NCBI GenBank assembly: GCA_026417135.1
Contig: JAOADV010000004.1
Coordinates: 64,814-128,813 of the forward strand
Direction of reading: 5' to 3'
Source: Ignavibacteria bacterium
Lineage (GTDB): Bacteria; Bacteroidota; Ignavibacteria; Kapaibacteriales; UBA2268
DNA length: 64,000 nt
Part shown: piece after piece, positions 59,579 to 64,000 of the stretch
Position numbering within the stretch: the first letter of the stretch is position 1
How the letters are laid out: each line of letters starts with the position of its first letter
Program-made: the position numbers and the translations under genes
The notes under the pieces: model-generated
Seen by the model: the letters and a program-made list of their open reading frames with translations, nothing else
The model's database searches: none
What the model was told of the DNA's origin: nothing

Positions 59579-61273
59579 TTAATTTAATCTACTCTTAACA
59601 GAATTTATTTTCGTTTGAAGCTTTTTGTTTTTTGGGCTAAGGTTTAATGCAGATAAATAGTCGTTTAAGGCGAGTTCAAAATTGCCAAGTTCAAAATGTG
59701 CGTCGCCCCGAAATTCAAAAACGTCGAATTGGGTTGAGTCCAATTCTAAAGCTTTTGTAAAGTCTGAAATTGCAGATTCAAAGCGCGTTGCCGATAAATT
59801 ACACAAACCACGATTAACATAAGCATTGACAAATTTAGGGTTTAATTCGATTACTTTGTTGAAATCTTTTATTGCTTGGTCGTATTGTCCTAAATCGAGA
59901 TAGACATTACCTCGGTTATAGTAACCGAAATAATAGGATGAATCCAATGAGATTGCAGTGGAATAATCTTTCAAGGCTAAGTTAAGTTCTCCTTGGCTTT
60001 CGTAAATCAAACCTCTTCCTAAATAGGGATGTGGTATTCTTTCGGGATATTTTTCAATTGCGTCTTGCCAAAGTGTAAAATCGTTTTTCCATTTATAAAT
60101 TTCAGTTCTATTGATGATGAAAAAAATTACGGCGATTATTGAAATTATAATGTAAATGTTTTTCTTTAGATGTTTCGAGCTCAAATAGGCAATAAAAAAA
60201 CTAAATCCAAAAACTGAAAAATAAATGTATCGGTCGGCAACTGTCGACCAATATTGGTAGTAAAAGGTTAAAAGATTGGAAACAGGAAGATAGCCAATTG
60301 TAAACAAAAGTAAAGCAAACAAAAGTTCTTTTTTCCTAATCAATATAGTCAAAATGATTAATGAAAGAGAAAAAATTGAAGGGAAAAGAAGAGTTACATC
60401 GCGGAGAACATTAGCGTAGGTCAATCCGTATCCAGGGGAAGAATTGATTGGAAAAAATAATTTTAACAAGTAGAAGCCTATAGAATTGAACCAAAAGATG
60501 GGTCTTAAATATAATGGTATTTCGAAATGAATTGTTTTAGTAGATTCCGCAAAATATGCAATTACAACGAAGGGAATGCTTGCGAGTAAATATGGTAAGT
60601 TTTTTAACAATAAGTCTTTTAGTCTGGTGGTATTGCAATAGTAATAATCTACGATTAAAATGATAAGTGGGAAGACAACTCCAGTTGGTTTCGAAAGCAT
60701 TGAAAAAACAAGCGCAGCTATTACGAATATTTTTTGCTTTAGCTTGGTTAAAGTCAAGAAAAAGTAGATTGAAAGTAGTCCGAAAGTTGTAGAAAGTAGT
60801 CCACGTGCTTCTGAAACCCAAGCCACACTTTCTATTTGAATTGGATGCAATGCGAAAATCAACGTTCCTAATAGTATCGAGGCTTTGTCTTGTAGAAATT
60901 TGTTAAGAATAAAAAAAACCAAAAGAGAATTAGCAAGATGAAGAACAACATTGAAAAGATGGAACCAAAATGGGTTATAAGATTTTTCTATTGCAAGAAT
61001 TAGGCTCCAAAATATATATGTAAGCGGCATATACATTTTGTCCTTTTTTGGGACAAAGTGTTCACATATTGTGGTCAGCGAATTACTTATAGGTAAATTT
61101 TTTTCGTTGATGTAAAGGTCTTTGTCGTCCCAAACAAAAGAAAATTCGAGAACTGGAAAGTAAAAAAGTAATATTGAAAAAGAAATCAAAAAAATAAAAA
61201 AAGTAGTCGAGAGATTATTTCGCTTTTGCTTTTTATTAATTGTCATTAGGTTTGTTTCGGAAGGAAAAAGCAA
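59579..61273 (-). CDS. Multi-TM GT-C/TMTC-like membrane protein with C-terminal TPR repeats
   Basis: N-terminal 'FVWDDKDLYINEKN', 'FALHPIQIESVAWVSEARGLLSTTFGLLSIYFF' followed by several TPRs ('YFGYYNRGNVYLDLGQYDQAIKDFNKVIELNPKFVNAYVNRG'). Confidence 0.8.
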   Translation of the reverse strand: MLFPSETNLMTINKKQKRNNLSTTFFIFLISFSILLFYFPVLEFSFVWDDKDLYINEKNLPISNSLTTICEHFVPKKDKMYMPLTYIFWSLILAIEKSYNPFWFHLFNVVLHLANSLLVFFILNKFLQDKASILLGTLIFALHPIQIESVAWVSEARGLLSTTFGLLSIYFFLTLTKLKQKIFVIAALVFSMLSKPTGVVFPLIILIVDYYYCNTTRLKDLLLKNLPYLLASIPFVVIAYFAESTKTIHFEIPLYLRPIFWFNSIGFYLLKLFFPINSSPGYGLTYANVLRDVTLLFPSIFSLSLIILTILIRKKELLFALLLFTIGYLPVSNLLTFYYQYWSTVADRYIYFSVFGFSFFIAYLSSKHLKKNIYIIISIIAVIFFIINRTEIYKWKNDFTLWQDAIEKYPERIPHPYLGRGLIYESQGELNLALKDYSTAISLDSSYYFGYYNRGNVYLDLGQYDQAIKDFNKVIELNPKFVNAYVNRGLCNLSATRFESAISDFTKALELDSTQFDVFEFRGDAHFELGNFELALNDYLSALNLSPKNKKLQTKINSVKSRLN

Positions 61274-61276
61274 AAA

Positions 61277-62596
61277 TTAAATATCCAGATATTGCTCTTT
61301 TTCCCATTCAGTAACTTGGATTTTGAATTCATTCCATTCAGTTTCTTTAATTCTTAAAAATCTTTGGAAGAGCGAGTCCCCAAAAGTTTTACGGCAAAGC
61401 TCGCTATTTTTGACATAATTAAGAGCTTCGTAAAGAGAAGAAGGTAATGTTTCGATTTTCAACTCTTCCAATTTGTGGTTGTCGAAAAGGTAAAGGTCTT
61501 CTTCAATTGGGGGAGGCGATTGCATATTTTTTTTCACGCCTTCTAAGCCGGATGCTAACATAACTGCGAAAGCCAAGTATGGGTTAGCTGAAGGGTCTGG
61601 ACAACGAAGTTCGATACGAGCCGATTCGGATTTTTCTTCGAACCATTTGGGAATTCTTATCAGAGCGGAGCGATTTATTCTTGCCCAAGAAATATAAACA
61701 GGAGCTTCGTAGCCAACCACCAACCGTTTATAGGAATTAACTGTCGGACACAAAACGCCACAAATTTCTTTGATGTGTCCTAATTGGCCAGCGATAAAAG
61801 AATAAGCAATTGCTGAAAGGTTATATTTGTCGTTCGGATTGTAAAAAGCATTTTTTTTAAGGTTAAGGTCGTACAAGCTTTGATGAACGTGCATACCCGA
61901 GCCATTAATTCCAAGAATGGGTTTAGGCATAAACGAAGCGAAAAGATTATATCTTTGAGCAACTGCTTTGACGGTCGAGCGTAAAGTTAAAACTTTGTCT
62001 GCTGTTGAAAGGGCGTCCCCATAACGAAAGTCAACTTCGAACTGACCAATTGCAACTTCGTGGTGGGTTGCTTCGACTTCGATGTTGAAGTACTCCAAAT
62101 TTTTGCTGATTTCACGCATAATTTCTTGGGCAAATTCACCCGCAAGGTCGAAATACCCGCGTTCGTCGATTGGCTCGAATCCATTAGCCGTTTTCCTAAA
62201 TAGAAAGAACTCAACTTCTGGCCCAAGATTATATTGATAACCTAACGAAATGGCGTCTTGTAAAGCTCGTTTTAGAACATATCGTGGGTCGGCTTCGAAA
62301 GGTGAACCATCGGGCTTATAAATGTCGCAAATGAACCGAGCAGTTCGATGCTCGTTATTACTAAGCCAAGGAATGATTGCGTAAGTGGACAAATCGGGTT
62401 TTAGATATAAGTCGCTTTCGTGGATTCGTGCAAAACCTTCGATTGAAGAGCCGTCGAACCAAGTACCAAATTTAAGTGTTTCTTGGATTCGTGTAATCGG
62501 GATTGTAACTTCTTTAAGTGTCCCAAGTATGTCGGCGAATTGAAGGTTCACGAAGGTTACTTTATCGTTTTGCAGCTGTTTTAATAATTCTTCCAT
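61277..62596 (-). CDS. glnA: Type I glutamine synthetase
   Basis: 'FADILGTLKEVTIPI', 'FDGSSIEGFARIHESDLYLKPD', 'GINGSGMHVHQSL', 'NSYKRLVVGYEAPVYISWARINRSALIRIP'. Confidence 0.95.
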   Translation of the reverse strand: MEELLKQLQNDKVTFVNLQFADILGTLKEVTIPITRIQETLKFGTWFDGSSIEGFARIHESDLYLKPDLSTYAIIPWLSNNEHRTARFICDIYKPDGSPFEADPRYVLKRALQDAISLGYQYNLGPEVEFFLFRKTANGFEPIDERGYFDLAGEFAQEIMREISKNLEYFNIEVEATHHEVAIGQFEVDFRYGDALSTADKVLTLRSTVKAVAQRYNLFASFMPKPILGINGSGMHVHQSLYDLNLKKNAFYNPNDKYNLSAIAYSFIAGQLGHIKEICGVLCPTVNSYKRLVVGYEAPVYISWARINRSALIRIPKWFEEKSESARIELRCPDPSANPYLAFAVMLASGLEGVKKNMQSPPPIEEDLYLFDNHKLEELKIETLPSSLYEALNYVKNSELCRKTFGDSLFQRFLRIKETEWNEFKIQVTEWEKEQYLDI

Positions 62597-62619
62597 AGCT
62601 TGAATTATTTAAAAAAATT

Positions 62620-62627
62620 CAAAAATA
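62620..62627 (-). promoter_or_regulatory. -7 element TATTTTTG upstream of glnA
   Basis: Reverse complement of CAAAAATA, 23 nt before the glnA start. Confidence 0.4.
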
Positions 62628-62704
62628 TAAAATTTGGTTCAAAATAATTTTGAATTTAACAGAATTTTGTAAAATAAGTTATCCTTTGGAACTTTTGGTT
62701 TTAT

Positions 62705-63493
62705 TTAAATGCAAGAAAGGAAGCCTCCGTCGACTGGAATACTAACACCATTAATGTAATTTGCGAATTCAGATGCAAGAAAAGTGGCAAGATAGGCAAT
62801 ATCCGAAGGCAATCCTAATCTTTTAGCAGGGACCGATTCAACGAGTTTGTTAATTTCATATTCAAAGTTCGTTTTGTTTTCATCTGCTTTCTTTTCGACA
62901 AGTTCTTTTAGGCGTTCGGTCAATGTAAAGCCTGGAAGAATGTTATTTACCGTTATTCCAAAAGGAGCAAGTTCGCGAGAAAGGGTTTTTGCCCAGCTTC
63001 CCATAGCACCTCGAATAGTATTAGAAACACCGAGATTATCTATTGGCTGTCTTAAGCCTATAGAAACAATGTTGATAATTCTTCCGAACCTTTTATCCTT
63101 CATTTTTGGGATTAAAACTTGAGTTAAAGTTTGTGCAGAAAGGATATGGTTGTAATATGCTTGAATTAGTTCAGAAATGCTTGCATTTATAAGCTTCCCC
63201 GCAGAAGGTCCACCAGTATTATTTACTAAGATATCTGGGTAGCCAACATCATCGAAGAACGATTCTGTTGTTACTTTTAAAAGTTCAATGTTACCAATAT
63301 CAATGGCGATATAGTGATGAACTTTTTGTGTTCTTTCGGAAAGATGGTTTATTAGTTGTTGTAATTTAGCCTCGTTTCTCGCTAATGCAATTACTTTAGC
63401 TCCAGCAAACGCGAAACATTCTGCGATAGCTTTTCCAATGCCTTGCGAAGCACCGCAAACCAATGCAATTTTTCCTTCAAGCTTGATTTCCAT
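62705..63493 (-). CDS. SDR-family oxidoreductase
   Basis: 'ALVCGASQGIGKAIAECFAFAGAKVIALAR', 'DILVNNTGGP', C-terminal 'YINGVSIPVDGGFLS'. The usual YxxxK is not obvious. Confidence 0.87.
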   Translation of the reverse strand: MEIKLEGKIALVCGASQGIGKAIAECFAFAGAKVIALARNEAKLQQLINHLSERTQKVHHYIAIDIGNIELLKVTTESFFDDVGYPDILVNNTGGPSAGKLINASISELIQAYYNHILSAQTLTQVLIPKMKDKRFGRIINIVSIGLRQPIDNLGVSNTIRGAMGSWAKTLSRELAPFGITVNNILPGFTLTERLKELVEKKADENKTNFEYEINKLVESVPAKRLGLPSDIAYLATFLASEFANYINGVSIPVDGGFLSCI

Positions 63494-63635
63494 TTTTATA
63501 AAGCCAATAGTTTTTCAACTTTAAGAGGAGAAATATATTTAAAGATAGTCACACTTCGCAAATTTGAAATTTATTTTGTTCATCAAAAATGATAAAGACT
63601 CTAATTAGTAACTTTATAAAAGATGAAATTCAAAA

Positions 63636-64000
63636 TTAGCTTTCGGGTTTTGTTTCCGGATTTTTGCTCGATTCTATACTTGATGTAGTTTCTTTTGCTT
63701 CTTCCTTTTGTTCAGGTGAAGTAAATGTAGGAGCAAGCGAAGGATAAAGTGTAGTTGTAATGTGGTCATCTGGTTGAGTTTTAGTTTCTATGCCTTCGTA
63801 ATCAGCGGCCTCGGATGAATCGAAGTAACTTCTAGTTGTATCGATAACTACTTTGTCAGCATTAGGTACTGGATGAGCTGCATTGTAAAGGTCTATTGCA
63901 GTTTGGTCCATAGTTCGAAGTGCTTCGACGGCCGAAAGGACAATTTTTTTGGAATCCTTTTCGAATTCAACGACGCGTAAAGGTAATTTATCCCCAAGAT
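63636..64000 (-). CDS. rpsA: 30S ribosomal protein S1, C-terminal fragment (5' end outside the window)
   Basis: The minus frame stays open to the window edge: 'LGDKLPLRVVEFEKDSKKIVLSAVEALRTMDQTAIDLYNAA...', an S1-domain end plus acidic disordered tail. The listed Met start at 63911 is internal. Confidence 0.8.
   Translation of the reverse strand, partial: LGDKLPLRVVEFEKDSKKIVLSAVEALRTMDQTAIDLYNAAHPVPNADKVVIDTTRSYFDSSEAADYEGIETKTQPDDHITTTLYPSLAPTFTSPEQKEEAKETTSSIESSKNPETKPES

Overview
This looks like an ordinary, densely coded chromosomal segment of an AT-rich, Gram-negative Bacteroidota/Chlorobiota (FCB-group) bacterium. I infer this from the LptD homologue, glycosyltransferase-9 pair, T9SS-like C-terminus, OmpA/PD40/CRD architecture, HYC_CC_PP-like protein and TAnnTTTG promoter motifs; the exact lineage cannot be fixed from the sequence alone. 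I recognise about 54 protein genes, including gyrB, polA, thrS, truA, guaA, glnA, katG, nuoL/M/N, rpmE, rpsR, trmB, PBP1A, photolyase, Mrp, lolD-like and tonB/exbB/exbD. I found no rRNA, convincing tRNA, CRISPR array, transposase, integrase or phage module. The best candidates for under-described biology are: (1) an ExbB-ExbD-ExbD-TonB operon continuing into a 2-TM miniprotein, an orphan PstS-like lipoprotein and a TPR protein; (2) a Cys-motif TonB receptor with a HYC_CC_PP-like partner, plus a distant periplasmic HMA protein with a Cys/Lys tail; (3) an unlisted 58-aa basic ORF directly upstream of rpmE-rpsR; (4) an IgGFc-binding-like surface protein with its own C-terminal beta-barrel; (5) a recurrent TAnnTTTG motif upstream of many starts; (6) apparent over-representation of TCGA relative to GATC. 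Several ORF-track starts are corrected. The minus-strand ORF at the right edge is the C-terminus of ribosomal protein S1. Family names come from recognising motifs by eye; no database searches were run.
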